Assembly: GCA_007258455.2 (NCBI GenBank)
Contig: VDFB02270651.1
Coordinates: 696,120,197-696,184,196 of the forward strand
Length of the DNA stretch: 64,000 bases
From: Sequoia sempervirens
Lineage: Eukaryota > Streptophyta > Pinopsida > Cupressales > Cupressaceae
Direction of reading: 5' to 3'
The notes beneath the pieces were generated by a model. It searched no databases. It was not told where the DNA came from and saw only the letters and a program-made list of their open reading frames with translations. This document shows positions 22,750 through 35,428 of this stretch, piece after piece. The translations under genes were made by a program, and so were the position numbers. Numbering within the stretch: position 1 is the stretch's first letter; each line of letters opens with the position of its first letter.

Positions 22750-24505
22750 GAAAATACAACAAACTATTACAATTTATAGAAAACTTAGAACATAAAGGTA
22801 GTAAAACAAAGTAGAATAGTTTTCTATGGGTTCACCAATATGGAAAATGGGATTTTATTTACCTATCTTCCTTCATTCATTCCAAAATGAGATCCTCACA
22901 AAGAATTGAATAACAACCCTTAGGTGAATCAACTCAATGTGAGAATGTTTAGATTTCCTTATGACTGAGGATGGGGGTACAAGGCTAGACAACACTTTTG
23001 GGAGAAAAATAAAAAATAAAAAAAATCAACTTTATTATGCCAATTAAAAATTGTAACAACAATATAAAGCATATGACAAATAGAAACAAAAAACTTTCTA
23101 CAAATTTGAGGAGTCTGAATGATCTATACCTGTCACCAAAAGGCAATTTCAGGAGGAAAACTAGGACTAAATCGCCTATGGGCACATGGGTCCTTTGTTA
23201 GGGATTTCAGACAACTTTTGAGAGCCTCTAATACTAATTTGTAGCTTCTATTTGATTTGGGTTGTAGTGTTGGAATGTTGGAAATCAGAGATCTATTGGT
23301 GAGATTCTGTGATTCGAAAACTTTGATAACTTTTCCAATCTTGCTCTTCAAAAGGTCTTCAATCCTTGTTCAACCTAAAATATGCAACACAAACACAATA
23401 GAGAAAAAATGTTTGTTTTTGGTGAATGGGGATTTTCCTTGGTCAAACCCCATTTGGAAAATTAAACCTTGAATTGAAATGAAATAGCACAAAAGGAAGG
23501 AATGATGAATGCAGAACTCTATGTTACCACTCACCAAACCCTTGAATAAACCTAGAATGAAGATATGCAACTTGCATGAAATGGATGTGGATCTTTATGC
23601 TTGTGATAATGCTTGATGCTTGACATGATGATGGATCTTGAATTTCTGCAATAATTGATGAACTATACCCTTGAATGCCTTAAGAATGGTCTTGAATGCT
23701 TTCTAGATGATCTTGTGAAGTCTTGAAATTCTTAACTTTTGAATGCTTGACTTGATAACATATATAATTTATTAAATAATGGTTTGGAAGCTCATTTATA
23801 TAGGCAAACCATCTAAGATCTAGTATATTAGATCCCAAAGGTCTACATACAAAAAATTTAAACTTAAAACCCAGGTTTTTCCTACTTAAAACCTTGAAAA
23901 TAGGCCAAATGGGACTCATTTACCATTTGTGATGAATGGGTCCCACCTAGATGGGACTCATTCACCCAAAGTGGAAAATGGGTCCCATAGGGCCTATTTT
24001 GAGTGCTAAAGTGTTAGGGAGTGTGCAAATTAAGCTTATATGTTGATATTGTCAAGTATTTGATTGAAATATGCCTTCAGATGAATAATATAGGGTCATA
24101 GGGGCCTATTAATGATGATATTAAGGTCATAAATGCAAGAGGTCCCAAAATACAATGTGAAAGTGTAAATAAATACACTTTACAATAGTAAATTAAGGAA
24201 AAATTTGCTCTATTTTTCTTAGAAGGGCCTTAAATCCCATGTGAATGTGTAAAACACATTACAACACTAGATTAGATCCACCTTAGTTTACAAGACTCTT
24301 AAATTTAATGTGAAGGTGTAAATAAATACACTTTACAACACTAAATTAAGGAAAGCTTAGGTTATTTATCTTAGAAGGGCCTAAAACCTAATGTGGATGT
24401 GTAAAATACATCAAAACACTAGATCAAGGTGATATCAAGTCCAATTTGTCCTTAATTATTCCCAATTTAAGCAAGGAAAAGGTGTACCATTTTTCCATCA
24501 TTACA
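22750..24505 (-). repeat. E2 3' LTR
   Basis: The right end CATTACA at 24505 adjoins the polypurine tract. Dyads at 23164-23193, 23911-23944 and 23953-23986. U3 repeats with the phrase GTGTAAATAAATACACTTTA occur at 24160-24420. Confidence 0.7.
23794..23986 (-). promoter_or_regulatory. E2 LTR promoter: TATA box and two adjacent dyads
   Basis: TATATAAAT on the minus strand from 23802. The proximal dyad (GGGACTCATTTACCA...) begins 108 bp upstream at 23911; a second follows at 23953, only 42 bp away. Confidence 0.7.
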
Positions 24506-26393
24506 TCTGGCCCCAAATTTAGTGAGAGGGTGAACTTGCTTCAAACTCACACTAAAGTAGACATTCAGGAGGGGTCCAATCGTATGAATGTGGATGGTCT
24601 AGGATAATAGAGATCAAGGAGGTAGTCAAGCCCCTAGGATCCAAGATCCTATGTCAAATCGACATAAGCACAAAAAGGACATGTAGAAGGTGTATAATAC
24701 GTAGCATCAAGATACGCAAACACACAATGTCAATAACTAAAAGAAATAAAAATGAGTAAAAATAAAAATGAGGTGGATCAAGATTTGACTATTTTTCCAA
24801 CACGATGTGGATAAGATCTAAGCTATTTGTCCAAAAAATGCATGCTCACTCTAACGCAATGGAGCTTCAAGATGCCCGCTGGGTGAGTAATCCAAGAAGG
24901 TGAGACACATATACTCATGGCCAATATGTTCTCACACACAAATGAGTAGCTAAGGGAAAGTCATGCCTTGGATCAGCTTCCCATCAAACCATACAAAAGT
25001 GATACCTCTTGATAAATTTGATAAGGCACAAAACAAAAATGACTTTTGAGCTTCATGAGACAAGAAAAAAAATTTGTGCTTGAAACTCATGAACAAACAC
25101 GATGGAACCATACAAAAGAATAGTGTGTTATGCAAGGTAGCCATAAAATGGTTATTGTAAATGAAAAATAGTGTAAGGAATGTTCAAAGGAATTTTGATT
25201 AGTTCATGCAAGGCATCTTCTTAAGGAACATTGTGCCTAATGTCTCCAAGAGATGACAAGTAAAAGAAATATCACACTCTTGGAGGAAATCAAACCCAAT
25301 GACGCCACCAAGAAAATGACACATCACAAGAAAAAGGAAAATTGCATAGTGAAACATGAGTGTCAATGTATACCCCAACTTTAAAGTGGTTGCTAACACC
25401 ATTACTATGAGCAATTGCTTTAAAGTAGAAGAAGACATGAGAGCTTATTTCAAAAGCCCTATGCTAATTCATATGTTTCCAAATTGAACTGCATCATGAA
25501 TAAGTATGTCACATGCAAGTCAACTTAAGGCATGTCATCCACATCCCAAGCTTTCTCTTATATGTACTTGAAAGGTGGTCAACTAGCTAAAAGAGACAAT
25601 GACAAGTGATATATGAGAACAAGGCTATCTAACCCATTTCCCCTACTTAGTGCAGGACAAGGATGAGCCAAATAGGATTTCAAATATGTTACAATTAGAG
25701 GAACTAGGTTCTTCAACACAAGGAAGAGCACCATAGTCTTTAAGATGTTGAATTTTATTACCCAAAGTCATACATTCATTAGTATAATAACCATGAACTC
25801 TGTGATATGCACAAAATGAATTATTGTAGTAAAATTTCTTTCATGTTCTTGGAGGGAGAGATATTAAATGATCTTGGAGGAGTCTTGACAAGATAATCTC
25901 TTGATCAATAGTAGAATATGTTCATTTATTTGCACAAGATGTCATACACACACACACACAATCATAAGGTTTTAGATGAAAATATAGATAAGGGAGGTAA
26001 ACCTAGATCTTTCTTGAAAGAGTATGGTATGTTGGTTTGTTTTGTGTGTTCATTGCATCCATGTGTAGGAGGGAGATTGTATCCAATACCATAACAATCT
26101 TTCAATTCAGATGAAGGGGGTGTATGCTTTTGAGAAGGATTTTATTTTTCATGGGAACACAAACCATTTCTAAAGTTATGCATTGTCCCCTCATGAGGGA
26201 TGGGAGTTAAATAGCCCCCATTGCTATCATGAGTAATTTTTTTGACATACAACCAAGTTGAGCTTATGGAACACAAGGCTATTTTGGTTTAGGTTGTGAG
26301 ATTTCACACTCTCCTATAAAGGAAGGTGGAAAACCCTAATCATAGTAGAACTTGTATCTAAAAAGGAATTATTTCTATATGACTCTTTGGACT
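24506..26393 (-). other. E2 3' untranslated internal region
   Basis: Alignable with the equivalent parts of E1 and E3, including the second polypurine-like tract at about 25370-25390. A short CA run lies at about 25950. No coding frame is supported. Confidence 0.6.
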
Positions 26394-26951
26394 TCAAAGC
26401 TGATATTTTGGAAACTTTATTGAAACAAGGTGTAAAATATAATAACCTCCAATTATCACCAAATATTTTTGTTGTAGGTGAGAGATTAGCATCAACATGT
26501 ATATATTTTCAACTTTTGATCTTGGAATGAAAGTATTAGGGGAGTTGGAAGTGTTGTGATCATATGATTCATAGGTTTTTTCATCTACTTCAACCATGTA
26601 TATCTTGTTGTTGTATTCAAATTTTATTGTATGGTGGAGAGTAGATGGGACTCCTTTCATATCTTGAATCCATGGTATCCATAGGAGAAGATTGTATGAA
26701 AGATGTCCTGACATGATATGGATAGGGGTAGGAAACACTACAGGTCTGACCTCAATAGGTAATGTGATCATTCCTAGTGGTTGCCTATTAACATTTTCAA
26801 AGCCATGAATATGATCATCATTAAGTTGAATGAGCCTTTTTTCCATGCCATTTTTTTCTAGGAGGTCAATGCTACAAACATTAATTTCTACTCCATTGTC
26901 TATGAGAGTACGCCTAATTACGGATTCATTAATGATCACCTTTATCATCAA
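26394..26951 (-). pseudogene. E2 aspartic protease with downstream linker
   Basis: A 185-codon open frame, the best-kept protease in E1-E3. The active-site strand reads RRTLIDNGVEINVCSIDLL with the catalytic Asp present (D-N-G form), then HGFENVNRQPLGMITLPIEV, then YNLLLWIPWI in place of the usual LGRPWI, and PSTLHHTIKFEYNNKIYMV. This matches the protease region of Tat/Ogre-type Ty3/gypsy polyproteins. The G-to-I change in the LGRPW motif suggests loss of activity. No reverse transcriptase follows downstream, where it would be expected. Confidence 0.75.
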
Positions 26952-27014
26952 GGCTTCATTCTAATTTTGAGTCTCAAGTGGGGGAAATTCATGTTTAGGA
27001 AATTTAATTTCCAA

Positions 27015-27431
27015 CTATGTGACTTGCATACGATCAAATGAGGATGTTACATTTTTTGATTTCATATAAAATTGAATTTTCTCATCCTTCATTTGTAATA
27101 TTTCTTGGAATAGAAAATTGTATGTAGGTGATATTTGAATAAGCTGCCATATGGATATGTTAGGCGGAATATTTTTAAGATATTCAACACTAGGCACAAT
27201 AAGTTGAGGAAATGGTGATGTTGTGGGAGAAATGTGTGGTCCCATACACATTTGAGCAACTGTGTTATATCTTGGTTGCTGCGAAACATTGCTAGTTTCA
27301 TCATAGACTTTCAAAGGTAGGTTCTTCTTAAATGACTTCATCGCAAGTAGGGGAATGATCAATGGTTGAATTGTCTTGTTCATCAATAATGTTATTGTCT
27401 TGTTCCATAGGATTCTAATGACTTTCATCAA
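27015..27431 (-). pseudogene. E2 linker upstream of the protease
   Basis: A 138-codon frame. Its distinctive part is ISIWQLIQISPTYNFLFQEI, the short conserved block (often written SIWDLL...HR..L..AL) that precedes the protease in Tat-lineage polyproteins. E3 has the same block. The N-terminal half is low complexity. It is separated from the protease frame by stops. Confidence 0.6.
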
Positions 27432-27803
27432 TCAAAGTATCTTTTTCATGACTAGGAAAGATACTGGGAGAAGAACAAATGTTAAGACTTTCCAAATTTT
27501 AACTTGTTTGTCCCATAATGTCTTCCAAAATAGGATAGGTAGGGGAAGAGACATAAAGAGGGTTATCATAGATCTTGAAGGTTTTCCTATCTAACACCAA
27601 CATATCATCATCATTATCACAAGAGGAGAAGATGTTGGGAGATGAATGTAGGTAGGTTTCAATTATCTCTTGCTATGTTGTGTGATCATGATTACTTATT
27701 GTTATGCCCTCTTGTTTAGTAAGGGAAGGTGAAAAAATATGGGGGGCCAAATTGTGGCCAAAATTGAAAAAAGAAATTGATAGGCTATAATACAAGCATG
27801 TTA

Positions 27804-27932
27804 TAATGTGTGCACGTTATAATGCACTTATGTTATGGCTTAGTGTGTCGAGCCTAAGGAATGATAAAATCAAGCCTATTCTATGATCACATTATAATGT
27901 GAGCGCAGAATAACGCACTTGCGTTATGAGTT
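27804..27932. repeat. Pair of about 45-bp direct repeats ahead of the decayed gene
   Basis: One copy runs from 27804 (GTTATAATGTGTGCACGTTA, then TAATGCACTTATGTTATGG) and the second from about 27887 (ATTATAATGTGAGCGCAGAA, then TAACGCACTTGCGTTATGA). Each has a small internal dyad around TTATAA. Subterminal repeats of a DNA transposon are one explanation. Confidence 0.55.
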
Positions 27933-28113
27933 ATTAAAAAAAAAAACAAAAATTGAATTCATTTTTATGTTGCCTATTTTTTCTACTGCCCACAGCCAAA
28001 AAGCCTTCTCTTGCACGCTTGCATTCTTGGAGGAGAAAATATTCCATTTTTTTTGTCAATTTGTTGCTATTTCCTCACCAAGATTATGCCACATCAATGA
28101 GGAGGTCGAATAG

Positions 28114-28631
28114 GTAAGGATTGTTTCTTTTTTTCATAAATTTCTTTTTGATTAATGAAAAATAGGTTTTGAAGGGTGCCTAAAATCTTGAACAAAAAGA
28201 GACAATGGTAGTAAAGATAAAATAATAGACTTCCCACCCAAACCTAATAAAAAACAAGTTTATTAATAGAACATCAACAAACCATCAACAAAAAGACACA
28301 ACCAAAACAAAAAATAGAAAAGTGCACCAAATGACCATTAGAGAAGTTCTTTAAGCATATTTTTTGCATCTAGATCCTTTGTCGCCAGCCTATCATGCAT
28401 TTCGATAATTTCATCCACATCACGAACAAGAACCATTTTTCATTTCTTGGTTTTACTGCGAGTACACACACTTGGCCCAACCTCCAAATATGTGGTATGC
28501 ATGTCCATAACAACACTCTCCCCCCTCTCCTTAGTCAATTGTTCATCAAATAGTCCTCTACAAGTCAATTCCTTAACCTTTGAATTTGTTAGTTTTAGGT
28601 TTTTTTTTATATTCATTTGTTGAATTTGTAG
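28114..28631 (+). other. First identifiable intron of the decayed gene
   Basis: Bounded by GTAAGG at 28114 and TTTGTAG at 28625-28631. AT-rich, with stops in all frames and no further feature. Confidence 0.5.
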
Positions 28632-29979
28632 GAAATGATAATGATCATGGAAACCCTCTTCAAAACCCTCCTAAAAAATCCTCGACAACTAGAGAAAAAA
28701 CAACATGAACAAAATACTTAAGTTGAACAACCACAACAACAATCTCCTCCACCAATCCCTCAATATCCTCCTGGCACTCAACAAAATTTAATGGGGGTAA
28801 TTGAAAAAAATAAAAAATAAATTGAGGAGTTAGTCACTAGGTTGAATGATCTAGCAGGTTCAACCATGGAGAGAAAAACACTTGAAAATTAACTTAAAGA
28901 AATGTTAAAACATGTAGATGTAATCAACAAATAATTAAGTGGTTGGAAAGATAATAGGAAGGCAACTAGGAATTTTTACCAAGATAAATTATCATATAAA
29001 GATGTAAAAGATAAAAAAATTACAAAATTAGATTTGTGCTCATTATTCACTGACCCATGCACAAATAAAAATCTTGACCTCAATGCAAAGAGGTTTCCTA
29101 TCCATTGGTGCCACCACCAAGGGATTAGGAAATTTTTTTGGGATAGGTGGTACATGGTTTTTAATTACCCACCATGCAACAATTGTGAAGTACCACAATA
29201 TTTCTTTAGGAAACTATACTGTGAGTTCATCCTGAATAAAATATTGAATTATTTTGATATGAGGGACTTCTAGGGGAGAGGTGGGGGGTTGGCTCAAGAT
29301 AGACCAGGTGCATGACAAGATCCTAGGTGACAAGCGAGATGAGATCTCTCTAGGCCAAATCATGAGCAGATTGTTATCCCTTCCATCATGAAGGAGAGTG
29401 TTGAGGTAGACACTTTGCAAGCTATCACCTCTTTGACCCAAATTTTCATCTAGCATGTCAGTCCTATACTACAGTGCCATCCAATAGAGTCTTTGAGTGG
29501 TAGGCTTCTATCCCATTCGTGTCAGGCTTGCGGGGTGACTTGTTCATATGACCCCACTGACACTCAAGAAGCTACTACACAAGATATTCTTGCAGCTATG
29601 GAGATGGGGAGGGTAGCTAGAATTTTGAATGAGGCTTATGACATTGATACTCAAGTAAATGTTAGCATGTTCATTGAATTTAATTTATTAAATTTCAGTT
29701 TTGAAATGCAAGATTAACTAATTTAGTTTTATGATTTTAATAAAATTTTAGGGTCACAACATTGATACTAGATGCACCGGCCCTACACTTGCTTATTACT
29801 CCACTGCACCTATCATTGAGCTATGCAACTAGTAAACAATTATAAATTTATTACATGTTAATACCATTGTTATATGAATGGTATTTTAATATCTAATTTT
29901 GGATGTTGAATAGGCTAATATTGGAGGTTTTGTGGGAACACCTCCTAGTGCCAGTGGAGTTAGACAAACCTTCACGCAG

Positions 29980-30229
29980 GTAATAGAATAAAGAGTTTAA
30001 CTAATGAATTGTACTTAATAGATTTGTGTAGCTTATATTCATAACATTGCTTACATTACATTTCATATCTTTCAAACTCAAATCATTACTTCACATTCCA
30101 TAACTAATAACTAGATATTGATAGATGACAAAATTTCAACTACAATATAGTTTTTTAGAAAGTCAACATAAGTAGTGATACAATTACTTCACATATCATA
30201 AGTAATAACTAGGAGTAGTTTCCAATTTC
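29980..30229 (+). other. Start of the large intron, upstream of the hairpin array
   Basis: AT-rich, no coding potential and no repeat seen. Confidence 0.4.
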
Positions 30230-31602
30230 ATTTTCTTGTCATGGAATTCCATGAGACCACTTTTTATTGAGGTATCTTTTCAAATAGTTCACTGCCTTGT
30301 CTATGCTATGGATTCTTGGAAGAAATATATGAAAGAATAATAGTAAGCAATAGCATAGAAAAGGTAATGAGTTGTTTGAAAAAATTCCTCAAAGAAATGT
30401 GGTTTCATGGTGATGTCCATCACCATGAGATCCAATTTATTTGAGGATTTTTTCTAAACAACTCACCACCTTTTCTATGCTACCACATTTTCCATACATG
30501 TCTACTAAGGAATTTTATCAAATAGTTCACTTCCTTGCTACTATGGCTAAAAACCAAGTACAAAAGGTGCTTTCCAACAAACTATGGGTTCTTGGAAAAA
30601 AATGTATCAAAGAATAATATTAAACAATAAAATAGACAAGGAAATGAGTAGTTTGAAAAACTTCCTCGAAGAAATGTGGTCTCATGGTGATGGAATTCCA
30701 TTCCATCACCATGAGACCACATTTCTTAGAGGCATTTTTTCAAACAGCTCACCAAAGCATTTTATCAAACTACTTGAACTTCCTTGCTTCTATGGCTAAA
30801 ATCCTAAAAAAGGTATTTTCCAACAAACTATGGATGCTTGGAAAAAATATATCAAATCATAATAGTAATCAATAGCATAGACAAGGCAGTGAGTAGTTTG
30901 AAAAAATTCCTCGAAGAAATGCGGTTTCATGGTGATGGAATTCCATTCCATCACCATTAGACCACATTTCCTTGAGGCATTTCTTCAAGAAAGTCACCGC
31001 CTTTTCTATGCTACAACATTTTCCATAAAAATATACTAAAGTATTTAATCAATCTACTCACTTCCTTGCTGCTATGGCTAAAATCCTAAATTAGGTGCTT
31101 TCCAACAAACTACAAATGCTTGGAAAAAATATATCAAAGCATAATAGTAAGCAATAACATAGACGAGGTAGTGAGTAGCTTGAAAAAATTCCTCGAATAA
31201 ATGTGATCTCATGGTGATGGAATGCCATTCCATCACCATGAGACCACATTTCTTTGAGGTATTTTTTCAAATAGCTCACCACCTTTTATATGGTACCAAA
31301 TTTTCCATATATGTCTACTAAAGCATTTTATCAAACTACTTGAACTTCCTTGCTACTATGGCTATAATCCTAAAAAAATCACTTTCCAACAAACTATGGA
31401 TGCTTGGAAAAAATATATCAAAGCATAATAGTAAGCAATAGCATAGACAAGGTAGTGAGTAGTTTGAAAAAATTCCTTGAAGAAATGTGGTCTCATGGTG
31501 ATGGAATGCCATTCCATCACCATGAGACCACATTTCTTTGAGAAATTTTTTCAAACATCTCATCGCCTTTTCTATGCTACCACATTTTCCATACACATCT
31601 AC
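30230..31602. repeat. Tandem array of five PPR-derived inverted-repeat (hairpin) units
   Basis: Units of about 247-280 bp each contain a hairpin with 50-67-bp arms: 30353-30480, 30645-30751, 30874-31012, 31157-31292 and 31441-31577. Inner arms such as AAATGTGGTCTCATGGTGAT are near perfect, with very short loops. A partial unit opens the array at about 30236. On the minus strand next to the hairpins (for example 30515-30450) the sequence translates as NSLVDMYGKCGSIEKVVS, a classic plant pentatricopeptide-repeat motif, and an ELFDKI-like piece lies upstream of it. The array is interrupted by E3 and resumes at 38563-38662. Confidence 0.8.
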
Positions 31603-33232
31603 TGAACCAACAATTTTGTGGTTGCTATGGACTTCTCTTGTACTCTTAGGATCTTTCACCTAAAAGGAGAGAGATAGAATCCCAAAATTGAAGTGGTTCA
31701 CTAAAATAGAGGATTGTATGATGTGAGTATGACTAAATGCAATGTTGTAAATGCAACTAACTAATGAAATTGATTGACTATTGATTCAAAACCTTTGAAA
31801 TATGCAATGTTTGAAAACACAGTGAGATATGCAAGAATGAACTAAAACATGAATAAATGCAAAAAAGAATTGAAAGAAGGCTGGACAGAGTGCACCTAAG
31901 AAATGAATGTTGAATTGAGAATGATCTAAATGATGGTAGAAATCAGTGAAAATCACCAGTGGGACTCATTTGCCACTGATGGCGAATCATTCTTGCTACT
32001 GGTAAAATATCTTGAAAAATGGTTTCTGGTTGTCCGGAACTAGAGTCTAACAAAATCACCTTTTTCAGCCTTAAGGTAGGAATCATTTCCATTGATGGTG
32101 AATTAGCCCTCTCCCCATATTATGTGAAATCAAAGGTCAATTTTGTAGCTCCAGATCTATAATTGTCTTCTTATCGAGTTGACAAAGTCAAATCTACAAA
32201 AAATAGACTCTAGATTGTCTCCAAGCTTGAAATAGGGTTGATTTGACTTGAAACACTTTGTTGACTTGTTCACCACATTTCAACACCTAATTTCTTGACA
32301 AATCTGCATACAAAAGTCTACAAACACACATAAAAAAATGGAAAAATGGTTAAGGGTTAGAGTATAGGAATTTTCCTTGGTCAAATTCCACTTTGGTAAT
32401 CAAATCTTTAATAAAGAAATGGAATGAAATGAACAAGGAAAGATGAATAAATAACATGCAAATTTCTTAAACTCACCACAACCTTGTTGAAGAAATATGA
32501 AGTTATGTCATTGACTGCTCCAAGATGCTTGATTGATGCTCGATTGAATGATACAAAGTGCTTGAATTCTAATTGTTGAATGCAAGTGAACTTAATGATC
32601 GAGAGATTGTAGGAGATGTAAAATGAGGAGAAAAACACTTATTTATACACTCTTCTACCCTAATAACCTAATGATACCTCATCACAGGCCAACATAAGGT
32701 AATTTTGAATAAAAACCTGAAAGAAATTTTGAATTATTTTGATTTTGGAGCCAAGAGGGACTCATTCACCACCCATGGTGAATGGGTCCCACCTTGGGAT
32801 TGAAAGTGGGTGTCGGGAATTAAGTCACATTTAATGCTACTTGTCTGGTTTATATTCAAAAATACACATAATTAAGTGTTATGAGTGCTTAAAGGGGTCA
32901 AATAAAGCATAAGAAAGGTATGAATAGTAGTGAAATTAAGCCTAGAAAAGCATGAAATATTGTTACAAGACTTTACAAAACTTCAAAATAGGACTTGATA
33001 AGTGATGAAATGGTGAGTTTTAGATGATTGTAATAAAAAGAGTCTAGAAAAGTGTAGAAATGTGTTACAACACCTTCACAAGACATGAATAAATGGATTT
33101 TATTCAATTTGCAAGGGTCCAAGACCTAGTGTGGACATGTAAAACACCTCACAACACTAAATCAAGGCCTCATTAAGTCCAATTTATCATGAATTATTCC
33201 CATGTCAAGAAAGAGGTCCTTTTTTTCTATGG
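31603..33232 (-). repeat. E3 3' LTR
   Basis: About 1630 bp, ending near CTATGGTATA (plus strand), followed by the tract whose minus strand is CACTAAAGTGGGGG. Dyads at 31961-31994, 32077-32109 and 32757-32790. Confidence 0.85.
32641..32790 (-). promoter_or_regulatory. E3 3' LTR promoter: dyad plus TATA box
   Basis: TATAAAT on the minus strand from 32647. The dyad GGGACTCATTCACCA / TGGTGAATGGGTCCC begins 109 bp upstream at 32757. Confidence 0.75.
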
Positions 33233-33252
33233 TATATTTATCCCCCACTTTA
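33233..33252 (-). promoter_or_regulatory. E3 polypurine tract
   Basis: Minus strand TCACTAAAGTGGGGGAT directly abuts the 3' LTR, the position and composition expected for plus-strand primer synthesis in Ty3/gypsy elements. A second, similar motif is at about 33980-33998. Confidence 0.65.
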
Positions 33253-34315
33253 GTGAGAGGATGAACTTGCTTCAAAGTCACGCTAAAGTAGACATTCATG
33301 GGAGATTCAAGTGTAAAGATGTAGATAAAAAATAATGAAAAAGATCAAGAAGGCATTCAAGCCCCTAGGATCCAAGATCCTATGTCAAACCATCAAGATA
33401 GATAATCATGTGATGGAAAGAAAGGAAAATGGGGTGGAAAATATGTGCTCACTTTGGGGCCACATAACATCAGGTTGTCTATGACGTGAGTAATGCACAA
33501 TGCGCTCACTCTGGGGCCATGGAGCATAAGGTTGTCTGCAGGGTGAATTGTCCCAAAGAAGTGGTTTAGTGAGAAATTCATGCCAGTGTGTTGGCTTCCC
33601 ATCGTATAATGAGAAATTCATGCCAGTGTGTCGACTTCCTATTATACTAACCATACCAAAGTTGTCCTCCTGATAACTTTGATAAGGCACCATAATGAAA
33701 ATGATTTTTGTAAATTTTTTTGAATATGTGAAGAATTTTGCTAAAGGGTATTTTTCTTTGTTCATGTAAGGTCTTCTTCTTAGGGGGCATTGTGCCTAAT
33801 GTATCCAAGAGAGGACAATTTAGGGTGTCAAATTGTTATCGATGGTATGCCTCACTTGCATCAAGCTGCTTCAATTGATCATACACTCTTGGAAGGCATC
33901 AAACCCAATGACACCACCAAGAAGAGGACACATCACAAGAAAAAGTAAATCACACTATGAAATTTACAAAAATATGTTGCCTATGTATGCCCCCTACTTT
34001 AAAGTGGTTGCTAACACCATTACTGTGAGAAATTATTTAAAGTAGAATAAAGAGTCTATGAGAGCTTATTCAAAAAATCCCTATGCCAAGTCATATGTTT
34101 TCGATAAGCTACGTCATGAAAAAAAATGAGTATATCACATACAATTCAACTTAAGACATGTCGTACACTTCCCAAGCTTGCTCTTATACATTCATGAAAG
34201 GTTAACAACTAGTCAAAAGAGACAATGGTAAGTGACACATCAAGAAAAGGCTAACGAACCCCTTGCCCCCACTTAGTGAAGGACAAGGGTGAGCCAAATA
34301 TAATGAAAGTAAGTA
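33253..34315 (-). other. E3 3' untranslated internal region
   Basis: Non-coding and alignable with E1 15106-16770 and E2 24523-26000. Two short neighbouring copies of GAGAAATTCATGCCAGTGTG occur at about 33570 and 33610. Confidence 0.5.
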
Positions 34316-34612
34316 TCAAGTGGAGGAATTAGGTGCTTCCACACAAGGAAGAGCACCACACTCCTTGAGAGGTTGAATGTTATTGTTGTGCAAAGTCTTA
34401 GTTGAAAGTGGAAATAAGGGAGATACCCCTAGATCTTTCTTGAAAGAGTATGATATGCTATTTTGGTTTATGTGTTCATTGCATCCATTTTTAGGAGGAA
34501 GATTGTAACCTATACCATAACAATCTTCCAAGTTAGATGAAGGGGTTGTGTGTTTTTGAGAAGGAGTGGTTTCTTTAGAAGAACAAAAATCCATTTTAAT
34601 GTTATGTTTCAT
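34316..34612 (-). pseudogene. E3 polyprotein C-terminal linker
   Basis: A 98-codon frame downstream (element sense) of the protease, with a glycine-containing block YGIGYNLPPKNGC that resembles the YGLGF-type segment after the G-patch in Tat polyproteins. In related complete elements the reverse transcriptase would come next. Here non-coding sequence follows. Confidence 0.45.
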
Positions 34613-34732
34613 TTCTTCATTAGGGATGGGAGTTATATAGCCCCCATTACCAACATAGGGTGATTTGGTAGAACTAAGTTGAAAAAATGGGGCACAAGCT
34701 TGTTTGGGTTGAGATTGTGATATTTCAGACCC

Positions 34733-35371
34733 TCACTTAAAGGTAGGTGTGAAACTCCAATCACTACTAGAACTTGTGTCTAAAAATGAATCATTTGTAT
34801 ATGATTCTTTGGACCATGAGGGTGATATTTTTGAAATGTTACGGAAAGGAGGTGTAGAATCTAATGAACTCCAATTATCACAGAAGAGTTTTATTGTAGG
34901 TGAAGAGTAAAGAAAAACTTTTATAGGTTCAAGTTTTGATCTAGGAATGAAAGTATTAGGGGAATTGGAAGTGTAGTGATTAGTCGATGCGTAGCTTCTC
35001 TCATCTGCATCAATTGTGTATATCTTGTTGTTGTATTCAAATTTCATTAAATAGTGAAGAGTAGATGGGAATCCTGTCATAGAATGAATCCATGGTCTCC
35101 CTAGGAGAAGATTGTATGGAAGGGGTCCTTGTATGATATGGATAGAGGTAGGCAACACTACAGGTCCAACCTCAATAGGTAATGTGATCATCCTGAGAGG
35201 TTTCCTATTAAGATTGTCAAAGCCACGAATATGAACATCATTAAGTTGAATGATCTTTTTGTCCATCCCAAGTTTGTGTAGGAGGTCCATGCTACAAACA
35301 TTAATTTCCAGTCCATTGTTAATGAGAGTGTGCCTAACTAAAATTTCATTAATGATCACCTTTATCATCAA
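34733..35371 (-). pseudogene. E3 aspartic protease
   Basis: A 212-codon open frame with the full protease layout: RHTLINNGLEINVCSMDLL, RGFDNLNRKPLRMITLPIEV, YNLLLGRPWIHSM and PSTLHYLMKFEYNNKIYTI. The catalytic Asp position of the D-N-G motif is Asn here, so the enzyme should be inactive, although the LGRPWIH motif is intact (the reverse of E2). It follows the linker frame at 35429-35884 with a gap of about 57 bp. Confidence 0.75.
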
Positions 35372-35428
35372 GGGATCATTTTTTTTTTGAATCTCAAGTT
35401 AGGGTAATTCATGTTTAGGGAATGTAAT

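Larger units (their letters stand above)
22750..27750 (-). mobile_element. E2: minus-strand Ty3/gypsy-type element, 5'-truncated
   Basis: The 3' LTR lies at about 22750-24505, followed by a polypurine-like tract (minus strand CTAAATTTGGGGCC, about 24509-24522), non-coding sequence, a protease frame and its upstream linker. The 5' leader and 5' LTR are missing: at about 27750 the sequence switches to the decayed plus-strand gene region. The left LTR end is not exact. Confidence 0.7.

Noticed and set aside
30230..31602. CRISPR-like array
   Set aside because: Repeat units are about 275 bp, contain long hairpins and have no spacers. The context is plant nuclear DNA.
31336..31659. Long minus-strand frame in which the PPR-like motif seems to continue upstream as KSTREVHSNHKIVGS
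   Set aside because: The upstream part lies inside the E3 LTR (from 31603), and the matching LTR at 37190 shows it is LTR sequence. The resemblance to a PPR context is a junction coincidence; only the YGKCGSIEK part is array sequence.
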